A stretch of 36,290 nucleotides of DNA from a virus. The position numbers were made by a program, and so were the translations under genes. Below, piece by piece: positions 15,947-22,726 of this stretch. The stretch lies in the IMG/VR virus record IMGVR_UViG_3300035661_000181, positions 1-36,290 of that record; one strand, 5' to 3'. Each line of letters opens with the position of its first letter. Positions within the stretch are counted from its first letter, which is position 1. Below the pieces are notes generated by a model, which saw nothing but the letters and a program-made list of their open reading frames with translations, did no database searches and was not told where the DNA came from.

Positions 15947-15975
15947 TTGACAAATATTTAGGTTTTTGTTACAAT
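15947..15975 (+). promoter_or_regulatory. promoter of the tRNA cluster
   Basis: TTGACA at 15947-15952, 17 bp, TACAAT at 15970-15975, about 33 bp upstream of the first tRNA-like gene. Confidence 0.8.
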
Positions 15976-16008
15976 AAGAAACATAGCTAGTAGATAAATT
16001 AATAAACG

Positions 16009-16137
16009 CGGTAGTTAGCTCAGTGGTATAGCAACTAAAAAGTCATCTTTCATTTTTCCTTTAATCTCGCGAGGTGCTAGAAAGATTACAGTCATTGAAG
16101 GAGTAGGTCGCAAGTTTAAATTTTGCATTCCCGCCCA
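16009..16137 (+). tRNA. tRNA-like gene with ~50-nt insertion in anticodon arm
   Basis: The 5' part has acceptor CGGTAGT, TA and a D-arm GCT...GGTAT...AGC. The 3' part has variable AGGTC, T-arm GCAAG-TTTAAAT-TTTGC, acceptor ATTCCCG and encoded CCA. The acceptor pairs 6 of 7. The anticodon region is 71 nt instead of 17. AGTCAT occurs at 16041 and 16090, flanking 49 nt, and ATCTTTC/GAAAGAT can pair inside. Identity cannot be read. It could be a pseudo-tRNA, a chimera or a tRNA with a small intron. Confidence 0.5.
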
Positions 16138-16140
16138 ATT

Positions 16141-16217
16141 GCCACTATAACACAACGGTTTTAGTGTAAGGGTTTTGTAAACCTTCAATGCGGGTTCAAT
16201 TCCTGCTAGTGGCTCCA
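16141..16217 (+). tRNA. tRNA-Thr (TGT)
   Basis: Acceptor GCCACTA/TAGTGGC, D-stem ACAC/GTGT, anticodon arm AGGGT-TTTGTAA-ACCTT (anticodon TGT), T-arm GCGGG-TTCAATT-CCTGC, discriminator T, encoded CCA. Reads ACA. Confidence 0.88.
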
Positions 16218-16224
16218 TACATAT

Positions 16225-16294
16225 GAAGGAATTGAACAGATAGTGACGTTCTGAAATATTGGAAGTCTTAGGGTACAGATTCTCCGTTCCTTCA
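16225..16294 (+). other. degenerate tRNA-like sequence
   Basis: Ends GAAGGAA/TTCCTTC pair perfectly and GAAC/GTTC forms a D-like arm. A 7-nt loop ATTGGAA (TGG, Pro-like) sits on a poor stem and no T-arm is found. No CCA. Probably a tRNA relic. The stretch on to 16424 holds hairpins (TCGGT/ACCGA around ATTAGTG/CACTAAT; CTCGG/CCGAG; TACTCCCATTGGGAGTA) but no gene I can name. Confidence 0.35.
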
Positions 16295-16424
16295 TTAAAT
16301 ATCTCGGTCACTACCCTTTCGCTGATTAGTGAATCGTAGGCACTAATATACCGATAGAGAGTGTTAAAGCAGTTCACTCGGATGTTCGCGCCGAGAAAAA
16401 TACTCCCATTGGGAGTACCAACAT

Positions 16425-16499
16425 TGGGGATTCGTATAATGACAAGTACAACTGTCTTTGACACAGTTAGAAGTGGTTTGATTCCACTATCCCCTTCCA
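16425..16499 (+). tRNA. tRNA-Gln (TTG)
   Basis: Acceptor TGGGGAT/ATCCCCT (first pair T-T), D-arm GTA/TAC, anticodon arm ACTGT-CTTTGAC-ACAGT (anticodon TTG), T-arm AGTGG-TTTGATT-CCACT, encoded CCA. A weak first acceptor pair is typical of tRNA-Gln. Reads CAA. Confidence 0.85.
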
Positions 16500-16504
16500 T
16501 ATAT

Positions 16505-16574
16505 GCAGGATTATTTTATGGGAGAATACTTTTCTTGCAAATAAGTGGCAGTAGTTCGATTCTACTATCGTGCA
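16505..16574 (+). tRNA. tRNA-Ala (TGC), degenerate
   Basis: Acceptor GCAGGAT/ATCGTGC (one mismatch), anticodon arm CTTTT-CTTGCAA-ATAAG (anticodon TGC, one mismatch), T-arm AGTAG-TTCGATT-CTACT perfect, discriminator A, CCA not encoded. The D-stem is weak and AT-rich, and the acceptor lacks the G3-T70 identity pair of tRNA-Ala, so charging with Ala is uncertain. Confidence 0.65.
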
Positions 16575-16645
16575 TCAATTGACGACTTTTTTGGGAGTAT
16601 GTCACCGTCATTAAACAATAAAAGCTGTCCCAAAGATTACATAGT

Positions 16646-16722
16646 GTTCCTGTAGGCCAATTGGCAGAGTCAGTAGACTTAAAATCTACGTAGTGCGAGT
16701 TCGAGTCTCGCCAGGAACACCA
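16646..16722 (+). tRNA. tRNA with Leu anticodon TAA, short variable loop
   Basis: Acceptor GTTCCTG/CAGGAAC, D-loop AATTGGCAGA, anticodon arm GTAGA-CTTAAAA-TCTAC (anticodon TAA, reads TTA), T-arm GCGAG-TTCGAGT-CTCGC, A73, encoded CCA. The variable region is only 5 nt (GTAGT), whereas bacterial tRNA-Leu normally has a long class II variable arm. Confidence 0.88.
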
Positions 16723-16725
16723 TTT

Positions 16726-16802
16726 GCTCTCGTATTCCAATTGGCAGAGAAAGTGGTCTTAGAAGCCATAAAGTGTCAGTTCGAGTCTGACCGAGAGTAC
16801 CA
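16726..16802 (+). tRNA. tRNA with Leu anticodon TAG, short variable loop
   Basis: Acceptor GCTCTCG/CGAGAGT (first pair G-T), anticodon arm GTGGT-CTTAGAA-GCCAT (anticodon TAG, reads CTA), T-arm GTCAG-TTCGAGT-CTGAC, A73 and encoded CCA. The variable loop AAAGT is again 5 nt. It starts 3 nt after the previous tRNA and shares its D-loop, so the two probably arose by duplication. Confidence 0.85.
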
Positions 16803-16806
16803 TAAT

Positions 16807-16880
16807 GCGACTATAGTTAAACGGTATAATACGCGCCTTCCAAGCCTGAGTTGTCAGTTCGATTCTGATTAGTCGCTCCA
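16807..16880 (+). tRNA. tRNA-Gly (TCC)
   Basis: Acceptor GCGACTA/TAGTCGC, anticodon arm CGCGC-CTTCCAA-GCCTG (one mismatch; anticodon TCC), T-arm GTCAG-TTCGATT-CTGAT, T73, encoded CCA. Reads GGA. Last gene of the cluster. Confidence 0.85.
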
Positions 16881-16952
16881 CTAATAAATTGAACACGCTA
16901 GACACCTAATTTATTAGTGCTTATAAACACTAAAGATAGGACGGTGATTAGC

Positions 16953-17281
16953 GTGAAACTTTTTTATAGTGAAACTCAGCATAAGAAAATTCCGCTTGAC
17001 GATGTTGCGGTAAGCATTTATAATTATATTAGGGAGGACGAAAGCAACATTATAAAACTTGAAAAGAAGATTAGATTAATGCATAGAAAGCTATCTAATA
17101 TTCGGAATAACCATTTACATCAAGCAACTACTAAGATAGTGAAAACCAAACCATCAAGAGTAGTTATGGAAACACTTAATGTTAAAGGTATTTAATTATT
17201 CAGCATAACTACGTAAACAGTTATGACTGATATGTAGGATTCGTTGTATCCGAATTTAAGCCCTTGGAGTGTCACAAATAA
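16953..17281 (+). pseudogene. decayed TnpB-like (IS200/IS605 OrfB) remnant
   Basis: An open stretch from GTG 16953 (80 aa) ends KKIRLMHRKLSNIRNNHLHQ...SRVVMETLNVKGI. It lines up by eye with the conserved TnpB segment LxRKLS...(F)HKxSxxxV...xVxEDLNVKGM around RuvC-II, whose catalytic Glu is kept. The ORF stops there; RuvC-I, the zinc finger and RuvC-III are missing. About 50 nt on, SEFKPLECHK before TAA matches typical TnpB C-termini (EFxPVECP). So the middle is deleted and the gene is a relic. Whether the 80-aa piece is still made (it has GGACGGTG upstream) is unknown. Confidence 0.55.
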
Positions 17282-17382
17282 AACGAAAGTAGCTTTTAGC
17301 AAAATCAGACACGTTGAATAGGGAATTAAACAATCTTTATTAAGTTTTATAAAGTTTTGGCAACGGTAAAGCACTCACTGGA

Positions 17383-17436
17383 CTCGACTACTTTGATGTG
17401 TTAAATTATGTTTCCGCATTATGTGGAAAAGTCGAG
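17383..17436. repeat. nested inverted repeat upstream of HU gene
   Basis: Outer arms CTCGACT (17383-17389) and AGTCGAG (17430-17436) enclose TTTCCGCAT/ATGTGGAAA. A separate palindrome GCGTA-AAA-TACGC lies at 17451-17463. Candidates are a regulatory hairpin or operator for the HU gene, or an end of the decayed IS element. Confidence 0.45.
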
Positions 17437-17489
17437 AAGATTATTATTTTGCGTAAAATACGCACTAATTAATTGGAGGAATAATTATT

Positions 17490-17789
17490 ATGAACATGAC
17501 AAAAGCAGACTTTGTAAAAGCAATGGCGAAACGCGCTCATATTACCCAGGCGCAAGCCGAGAAAGACCTTCACAACGTATTGGATACTCTCGTTGAAGTA
17601 ACAGCTAACGGTTATGGAGTCAAATTCGTTGGATACTTTTCTACCGAGATTCGTGAAGTTGCCGAACGTGAATTTGCCAATCCGCAAGACCGTTCACAGA
17701 CTGTAACTGTAGCCGCTCATAACAAAGTTGCTATCAAAGCTGGTTCCCTGCTTACCGATGCCGCTTTCAACGCTGACATTTCCGAATAA
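17490..17789 (+). CDS. HU-family nucleoid protein
   Basis: A 99-aa HU/IHF-fold protein (MNMTKADFVKAMAKRAHITQAQAEKD..., V/GVKFVGYFSTEIREVAER). It dimerises, bends DNA and helps compact or replicate the genome. The usual PG-x-NPxT tip is altered here (FANPQDRSQTV keeps NP). TTGGAGG lies 10 nt before ATG. Phage HU proteins such as SPO1 TF1 prefer modified DNA, which is relevant given the base-modification genes in this window. Confidence 0.88.
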   Translation: MNMTKADFVKAMAKRAHITQAQAEKDLHNVLDTLVEVTANGYGVKFVGYFSTEIREVAEREFANPQDRSQTVTVAAHNKVAIKAGSLLTDAAFNADISE

Positions 17790-17805
17790 AAAAGGAGTCC
17801 TTGAA

Positions 17806-18081
17806 TTGAACCAAGAAGTACAGTCAACGGTTAAGTTGTCCGAGCAGATGTTAGCAAGTGCAGTCGCTAATGTTGCTTTAGCCAAAGGCGAAGCAAAGAA
17901 AGAAGCACTCGTTAGTCAGTACAAAGCAGAAATTGCTTTACTGCACGCTAAAGAAGAAGCCGGTCAGGAAGTTAAAAATATTGAATGGCTTATTGCGAGA
18001 GATACCTTTTATATCTCCCTTCTTGAAGGAGCAGATAGCTATATTCAGAAACTACTCCTAAAACAGATGTCAAAAATATAA
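17806..18081 (+). CDS. helical protein of unknown function
   Basis: A 91-aa Ala/Glu/Lys-rich protein, probably coiled coil (EQMLASAVANVALAKGEAKKEAL). Start TTG at 17806 with AAAGGAGT 7 nt upstream; longer frames upstream lie inside the HU gene. It follows HU by 16 nt and ends at a terminator, so the two form an operon. Confidence 0.65.
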   Translation: MNQEVQSTVKLSEQMLASAVANVALAKGEAKKEALVSQYKAEIALLHAKEEAGQEVKNIEWLIARDTFYISLLEGADSYIQKLLLKQMSKI

Positions 18082-18088
18082 AGAAAAT

Positions 18089-18120
18089 GGCGGGACTTAA
18101 TTGTCTCGCCTTTCTTATTT
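18089..18120 (+). terminator. rho-independent terminator
   Basis: GGCGGGAC/GTCTCGCC (8 bp with a G-T) around TTAATT, followed by TTTCTTATTTTT. Separates the HU operon from the DNA polymerase gene. Confidence 0.85.
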
Positions 18121-18123
18121 TTA

Positions 18124-18152
18124 TTGTCTTTTACATAGGTTTATGATATACT
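18124..18152 (+). promoter_or_regulatory. promoter for DNA polymerase gene
   Basis: TTGTCT, 17 bp (starting TTTACAT), TATACT. The spacer start resembles the element at 1762-1790. The polymerase ATG follows after 30 bp behind AAGGAGTGATG. Confidence 0.65.
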
Positions 18153-18182
18153 AATAGTATATATTATATAAGGAGTGATGAG

Positions 18183-20363
18183 ATGTTTCACCCCAATTAC
18201 TACACCTTAAAAATAGTCCAGAGCAGTCTGGAACTATACTCTTTAGTCAAGAAACTGAAACAATCTAAAGTTAGGTACTTCGATACTGAAACTACTGGAT
18301 TGAAAGTTCGCTATCCAAATAATGACCGTATCGTTGGATTCACGTTTGCGATGGATGATGAAATAGATGATAAGGTGTATTATATTCCAGTAGCACATGA
18401 CTTTGAAGGAGAGTACCGACTAGGACATGTGAACTATGAAAAACTAAAGCCTTTAACTCCCGCAGATTTTCCTCACTTCAATGAAGAAATACTCCTGGGC
18501 GATTACAACAACATGGACTTGGATGAAGTTTTACAGGAAATAACCCCTGTGTTTTATGAGCCGGGAATTTTAGTCGCACATAATATAATGTTCGATTTAC
18601 ATGTATTAGCGTGTTGTGGAATAGATGTAGAAACAATATTTGAACGAGTTACTTTGTTTGATACACAGATAGCTTTTCATACTGTTGAAGAAGAAGCGGA
18701 GAAGAAATTAGAGTCCATTATCAAAAGATATTATAATATTATTAAAACTGACTACAATGATGTGGTATCTACTGTATGGGGTGATGAGAAAAAGTCCGTA
18801 GGACTAAAGGCGAATAACAAAGCATCCTTCCAGCACGTTCAGATTCCTATTGGAGCATACTACTCTGGAGAGGATGTATGGTTTATGAAGCAACTATACT
18901 TTGAAGTTATAGATAAACTTGTCGAAGATGAACAGGACAAGCTATTCTATAAAATGCGTATGCCTTTCCTTCCTGTATTATGGAGAATGGAACGCAGGGG
19001 AACAAAAGTAGATAAAGCCAAGTTAGCCATTATGACCGAAAAAGCGCAGAAAGCATTGCAAGACATTGAGTATGAATTATACGAACTAGTGGGGCTGGAG
19101 TTCTCTGTAGGTAGTGGTCAGCAGTTAGCTGAACTTCTTCATGGACACGTTAAGAAATTGAAGGACAAAGACAGTGGTGGATTTAAGGAAAGTTGTAATC
19201 AACTAATAGTTGATAAGAACTTTGGATTCCCTGTTATCAACTGGACCGATGGGGGTAATAATGATAAGAAAACGCAGAATATATTGCGAGTTCCTCAGAC
19301 TAATGCCACCACTTTAGAAGAGTTATTAGACGTAGAATGGAATTCTAAATTCAAAGTAACTAAGCAATGGTTTGAAGTCGGGAAAAAAGTCATTAAATTA
19401 CTATTAAAACACGCAAAATTAAAGAAACTGTATTCCGTATATATGGCAGGATTGTTGGATGATATATACCAAGATGGAAAAGTGCATCCCTCTTTTAACA
19501 TATGTGGTACTGATTCCTGGCGTTTGTCCTGTGATTCTCCTAACCTCCAGCAGTTACCTAGACCGTTGGAAGGAGATGAAGAGGACTATGAATTCTGGAA
19601 TCAGTTTGAAATACGCGAATTGTTTATCCCCGATGAAGAGGACGAAGTTATAATAGCTAGTGACTGGAACAACCTTGAAAAGAAGATAACAGCACACTTC
19701 ACCAAAGACCCTGCACTATTGAGATTATTCGCGGAAAAATTGGATGGCCATGGACAGATAGCTACAATGGTATTCGCTGAGTGTAAAGACTGTCATCCAA
19801 ATGAGGTCAAGAAAAAGTATCCTCATTTACGCCAAAGAGCAAAGTCTATAGGATTCGCAATGGACTATGGCGGAACAGCTTATGCTGTGCAACGTAACCT
19901 TAAATGTTCATTAGAGGAAGCACAAGGATACGTCGATGCGTACTTTGAGGGCTTTTCAGGACTAGCACAGTGGGCAACAAAACAGAAACAATTCGGGCGA
20001 AAGTTTGGATATGTTCTTACTATCTTAGGACACAAAAGACATCTAAGTGGAATACTTGAAAGTAATGGAAAGATTCGTTCTTACTATGAAAGGATTTGCT
20101 TAAATGCCCCGATACAAGGAAGTGCGGCGGATATAGCAATTCGCGCACAAATAGCAATAGATAAAGACCCAATCCTTCGCGCCATTAATTGTAGAATGAT
20201 TATCCAAATACACGATGAAATTGTATTAGTTGCACCAAGAAGGTATGTAAATTTGTGTATGGAAAGAATTGCTTACCATATGGAGTTCTGCTTACCTCAC
20301 CCTATGGTAGTACCTTTAACTGTAGGAATTGATTATGGAAAAACTTATGCAGAAGCTAAATAA
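18183..20363 (+). CDS. family A DNA polymerase with 3'-5' exonuclease
   Basis: A 726-aa Pol I-type replicative polymerase. Exonuclease: FDTETTG (D34, E36), VAHNIMFDLHVL, and YYSGED. Polymerase motif A ASDWNNLEKK replaces the usual DYSQIELR (Gln/Ile/Glu to Asn/Leu/Glu). Motif B is RQRAKSIGFAMDYG, and motif C is IHDE (HDE at 677-679). There is no 5'-3' exonuclease domain. A-family enzymes with exonuclease also serve the known Z-genome phages, but nothing here proves a base preference. It has its own promoter. Confidence 0.93.
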   Translation: MFHPNYYTLKIVQSSLELYSLVKKLKQSKVRYFDTETTGLKVRYPNNDRIVGFTFAMDDEIDDKVYYIPVAHDFEGEYRLGHVNYEKLKPLTPADFPHFNEEILLGDYNNMDLDEVLQEITPVFYEPGILVAHNIMFDLHVLACCGIDVETIFERVTLFDTQIAFHTVEEEAEKKLESIIKRYYNIIKTDYNDVVSTVWGDEKKSVGLKANNKASFQHVQIPIGAYYSGEDVWFMKQLYFEVIDKLVEDEQDKLFYKMRMPFLPVLWRMERRGTKVDKAKLAIMTEKAQKALQDIEYELYELVGLEFSVGSGQQLAELLHGHVKKLKDKDSGGFKESCNQLIVDKNFGFPVINWTDGGNNDKKTQNILRVPQTNATTLEELLDVEWNSKFKVTKQWFEVGKKVIKLLLKHAKLKKLYSVYMAGLLDDIYQDGKVHPSFNICGTDSWRLSCDSPNLQQLPRPLEGDEEDYEFWNQFEIRELFIPDEEDEVIIASDWNNLEKKITAHFTKDPALLRLFAEKLDGHGQIATMVFAECKDCHPNEVKKKYPHLRQRAKSIGFAMDYGGTAYAVQRNLKCSLEEAQGYVDAYFEGFSGLAQWATKQKQFGRKFGYVLTILGHKRHLSGILESNGKIRSYYERICLNAPIQGSAADIAIRAQIAIDKDPILRAINCRMIIQIHDEIVLVAPRRYVNLCMERIAYHMEFCLPHPMVVPLTVGIDYGKTYAEAK

Positions 20364-20447
20364 GCGCCAACATAGGATATATACTTTATCACATTGTAGC
20401 CATTTCACGTAACCAATAGAGAAATATATAGTGGGAGGGGAACCTTT

Positions 20448-21155
20448 TTGAGAGCAGAAATCAACGCCATTATCAACAAGATTAACAAAGACTTTGGAAT
20501 GAACGCTATACGAAAGGCCAGTGACGTAGAGGAAGTTAAATCCCGTATTTCCTCTGGAAGTCTAACCTTGGATATAGACCTTGGCGGGGGTATTCCTATT
20601 GGAAGAATGACGCAGATAAGCGGAGGATTTTCCGCCTGTAAATCTGCCCTTGCTTACCATATTGCCGCTAATGCACAAAAAATGCGCAAGAAATTAGTTC
20701 GATGGGATAAGTATTGTACCAAGGATAAAGAGATAAAGCATTGGGTTATATGTGACCCTAAAGACAAAGAAGGAGTTCCTTTAGTTGTTGCTATTATTCA
20801 ATCCGAGAATCATTCATACTCTAATTCATGGGCAACAGGAATAGGGATAAACGTCGATGACCTTATATTTGTAGCACCTGAAGGGATGGAAGAAGGATTA
20901 GAAATAGCAGGACAGTTACAAAAATCCGGCGAAGTTGATATAATTATTCATGACAGCTATGCCGCTTATAAGCCCATTAAAGTTATAGAAAAGTCACAGG
21001 AAGATACTGTACAGATGGGTATAAAGAACCAATGCTTTGACGAGTATCATGGGAAGTACCAAGCCTTTAACAACCGTCTAGAGCGCGAGGGGAAGTTACC
21101 AACAACCCTTATTGCATTAAACCAGTTGCGTGAAAAGATAGGAGCTTATGGCGAT
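20448..21155 (+). CDS. recA: RecA/UvsX-like recombinase, exon 1
   Basis: The first 236 codons of a strand-exchange ATPase. It starts at TTG with GGGAGGGG upstream. SGSLTLDIDLGGGIPIGRM leads into the P-loop GGFSACKS (60-66 region), where the usual Gly before Lys65 is Cys64. Walker B-like IIIHDSYAA follows, and exon 1 ends NQLREKIGAYGD. Reading on gives an immediate TGA. Joining to 21520 gives GDPEYEPGGRSIGF, matching RecA NQ-REKIG...GDPETTPGG. The spliced product is 414 aa. Confidence 0.87.
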
Positions 21156-21519
21156 TGAATTAAAATTCTAGTATACCCCTTTAAAAATTTCTTTGTCATT
21201 CCATAAAGTTTTAAAACTTTTGGGGAGATAAAATATCTAAGGAAATTATATTAGAGTTTATTAAAAATTTGGGTCGCCCTGTACAGGAATGTATAGAAAA
21301 CAACCATGTGAACGCAGGCAAAAGCGGTGTGTCTCTTAAAGAGATGCTAACGATGGACGGAAAAATCCCAATATCGTGCCAATCCCGAAAGGGAAGGTGT
21401 AACGACTATCGAAACCACGCTATTAGCGGAAGGGAGTAGAGTAGGATAGAGATTAGCACTATTCGAAGCGCATGGCATCCAGAACGGATGAAGAGATAGT
21501 CTAGTTGCGAAAGCAATTG
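21156..21519 (+). ncRNA. group I intron in recombinase gene
   Basis: A 364-nt ORF-less intron. Exon 1 ends in U (GGCGAT) and the intron ends in G (CAATTG). GTCGCC at 21273-21278 pairs with the last six exon bases with U-G at the splice site (P1), and the two preceding G pair with CC of exon 2 (P10). GACTATC (21404-21410) pairs with GATAGTC (21495-21501) as P7. P9 is TTGC-GAAA-GCAA near the end, and CCC-GAAA-GGG lies upstream. The P1 loop is long (about 117 nt). Confidence 0.88.
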
Positions 21520-22056
21520 CCTGAGTATGAACCAGGAGGAAGAAGTATTGGGTTTACAAGCAGTATAAATCTCCGTTTGCGTAGAGGTGATTGGATTACC
21601 ATTGGAACTGGGGACAATAAGAGAATTATTGGTCAGGTTACCAAATACAAAACCCATAAGAATAAGACCTATAAACAGCAACAAACCGGTGAGTTTGACT
21701 TCTACTTCGATGAGGGCGGAGCCGTTCCAGCCGGAATGATAGATAATGCCAAGGAATTAATTATCCTTGCTATTGTTTATGAAGTAATAGAAAGGCGTGG
21801 AGCATGGTATTATTATAAGGGACAGCAGATTGCACAAGGCGAAGCTAATGCCATTGAGTTAATTCGTGGGGATGAAAAACTTTTCGCGGAAATTAAAAAC
21901 ACTGTTACCAAGTTGTCATTAGAAGCAGACGCAGAAGTAGAGCGCCCAGATGTGTTTGGAACTGATGATATTATCTTGAACGATATAACTGATGGTGTAA
22001 TTGAATCTAACGAAGTTATAGTAATAAAATCTGCTTCAAAAGGGAAAAAGAAATGA
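21520..22056 (+). CDS. recA: RecA/UvsX-like recombinase, exon 2
   Basis: 178 codons plus stop. It opens PEYEPGGRSIGFTSSINLRL, the conserved post-L1 segment with strand beta-5, then a GDW-TIG region and a KYKTHKNKTYKQ basic patch that resembles loop L2/C-terminal segments. The C-terminus is acidic with a final KGKKK. The apparent TTG start at 21505 is intron sequence. The stop overlaps the next mini-gene. Confidence 0.87.
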   Translation, partial: PEYEPGGRSIGFTSSINLRLRRGDWITIGTGDNKRIIGQVTKYKTHKNKTYKQQQTGEFDFYFDEGGAVPAGMIDNAKELIILAIVYEVIERRGAWYYYKGQQIAQGEANAIELIRGDEKLFAEIKNTVTKLSLEADAEVERPDVFGTDDIILNDITDGVIESNEVIVIKSASKGKKK

Positions 22057-22154
22057 TAAATATAGACAAAACAATTGACCGTTTGACTCCTACTGTTATT
22101 ATAGTGTGTTGTCTTTATCTGTTAGGACAGTTAATTAGAGTGATTGTACAATGA
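22053..22154 (+). CDS. single-TM mini-protein
   Basis: 33 codons (MINIDKTIDRLTP then VIIVCCLYLLGQLIRVIV). The ATG overlaps the recombinase stop (ATGA) and the stop overlaps the next ATG, so translation is coupled on both sides. One TM helix with a short soluble N-terminus. Function unknown; the overlap geometry is its main support. Confidence 0.5.
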   Translation: MINIDKTIDRLTPTVIIVCCLYLLGQLIRVIVQ

Positions 22155-22381
22155 AAAAAGGTTTTATGAGGAGGGGATACTCTCCCCTCAATAAACAGAT
22201 GGAGAACAAGGGAAGATTTATAGCTAGTTGTGATAGTTGCACATACTTTTATAGTGAGGAGTTAGGCGTTCCTGAGTACTGTCACAACATGGGAGTTACT
22301 AAGTTTGATATGGCTGAAACAGAGGAAGGGAGAATTTATTGTACGTATTGGAAACACGCAGGAAGAAAGGAAGAAAAGTAA
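22151..22381 (+). CDS. small Cys-rich protein
   Basis: A 76-aa protein with CDSCTYF, EYCHN and YCTYW: five Cys and one His that could bind one zinc or Fe-S cluster. Basic ends. It overlaps the mini-protein upstream by 4 nt and abuts DUF3307 downstream. No family recognised; similar Cys/Trp-containing small proteins are common in phage replication regions. Confidence 0.6.
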   Translation: MKKGFMRRGYSPLNKQMENKGRFIASCDSCTYFYSEELGVPEYCHNMGVTKFDMAETEEGRIYCTYWKHAGRKEEK

Positions 22382-22726
22382 ATGGATAACACTATATTAA
22401 TAATATTTGGAACTCTTTTGATGTGGCATTTTTTGTATTATTTTCACTTGCAGGGAGAGTTTGTCGGAATGATGAAGATAAAGAGCAATTTAATTCTCAT
22501 TATCCATTGTATTACATGGGCATTAGGATTGATTGGAGTTCTTTCCATTACCGACCTTGCAACTTGGGGGAAATTTTTATTCTTGTTCGCAACCCATTTT
22601 GCAATTGATTTTTGGAAGTGCAGAACTGTTCCTGTTGAAAATAAGCTGGATGAAACCAACCTGTTAATAGACCAAGTACTTCACATCCTTATTTTGTTAA
22701 TGGTCATACCCTCCTGGAGTTTTTAA
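22382..22726 (+). CDS. DUF3307 membrane protein
   Basis: A 114-aa integral membrane protein with three to four hydrophobic helices. It matches the DUF3307 pattern: H-F-x-LQ near the N-terminus (FHLQGEF), H in helix 2 (IIHCITW), THFAIDFWK in helix 3 and DQVLHIL in helix 4. The conserved His/Asp/Gln residues line the membrane. The family is widespread in phages and bacteria but its function is unknown. Starts 1 nt after the upstream stop. Confidence 0.75.
   Translation: MDNTILIIFGTLLMWHFLYYFHLQGEFVGMMKIKSNLILIIHCITWALGLIGVLSITDLATWGKFLFLFATHFAIDFWKCRTVPVENKLDETNLLIDQVLHILILLMVIPSWSF

Noticed and set aside
16015-16740. Open frames over the tRNA cluster, mostly on the minus strand
   Set aside because: They run through tRNA genes and have no ribosome sites or recognisable protein pattern.
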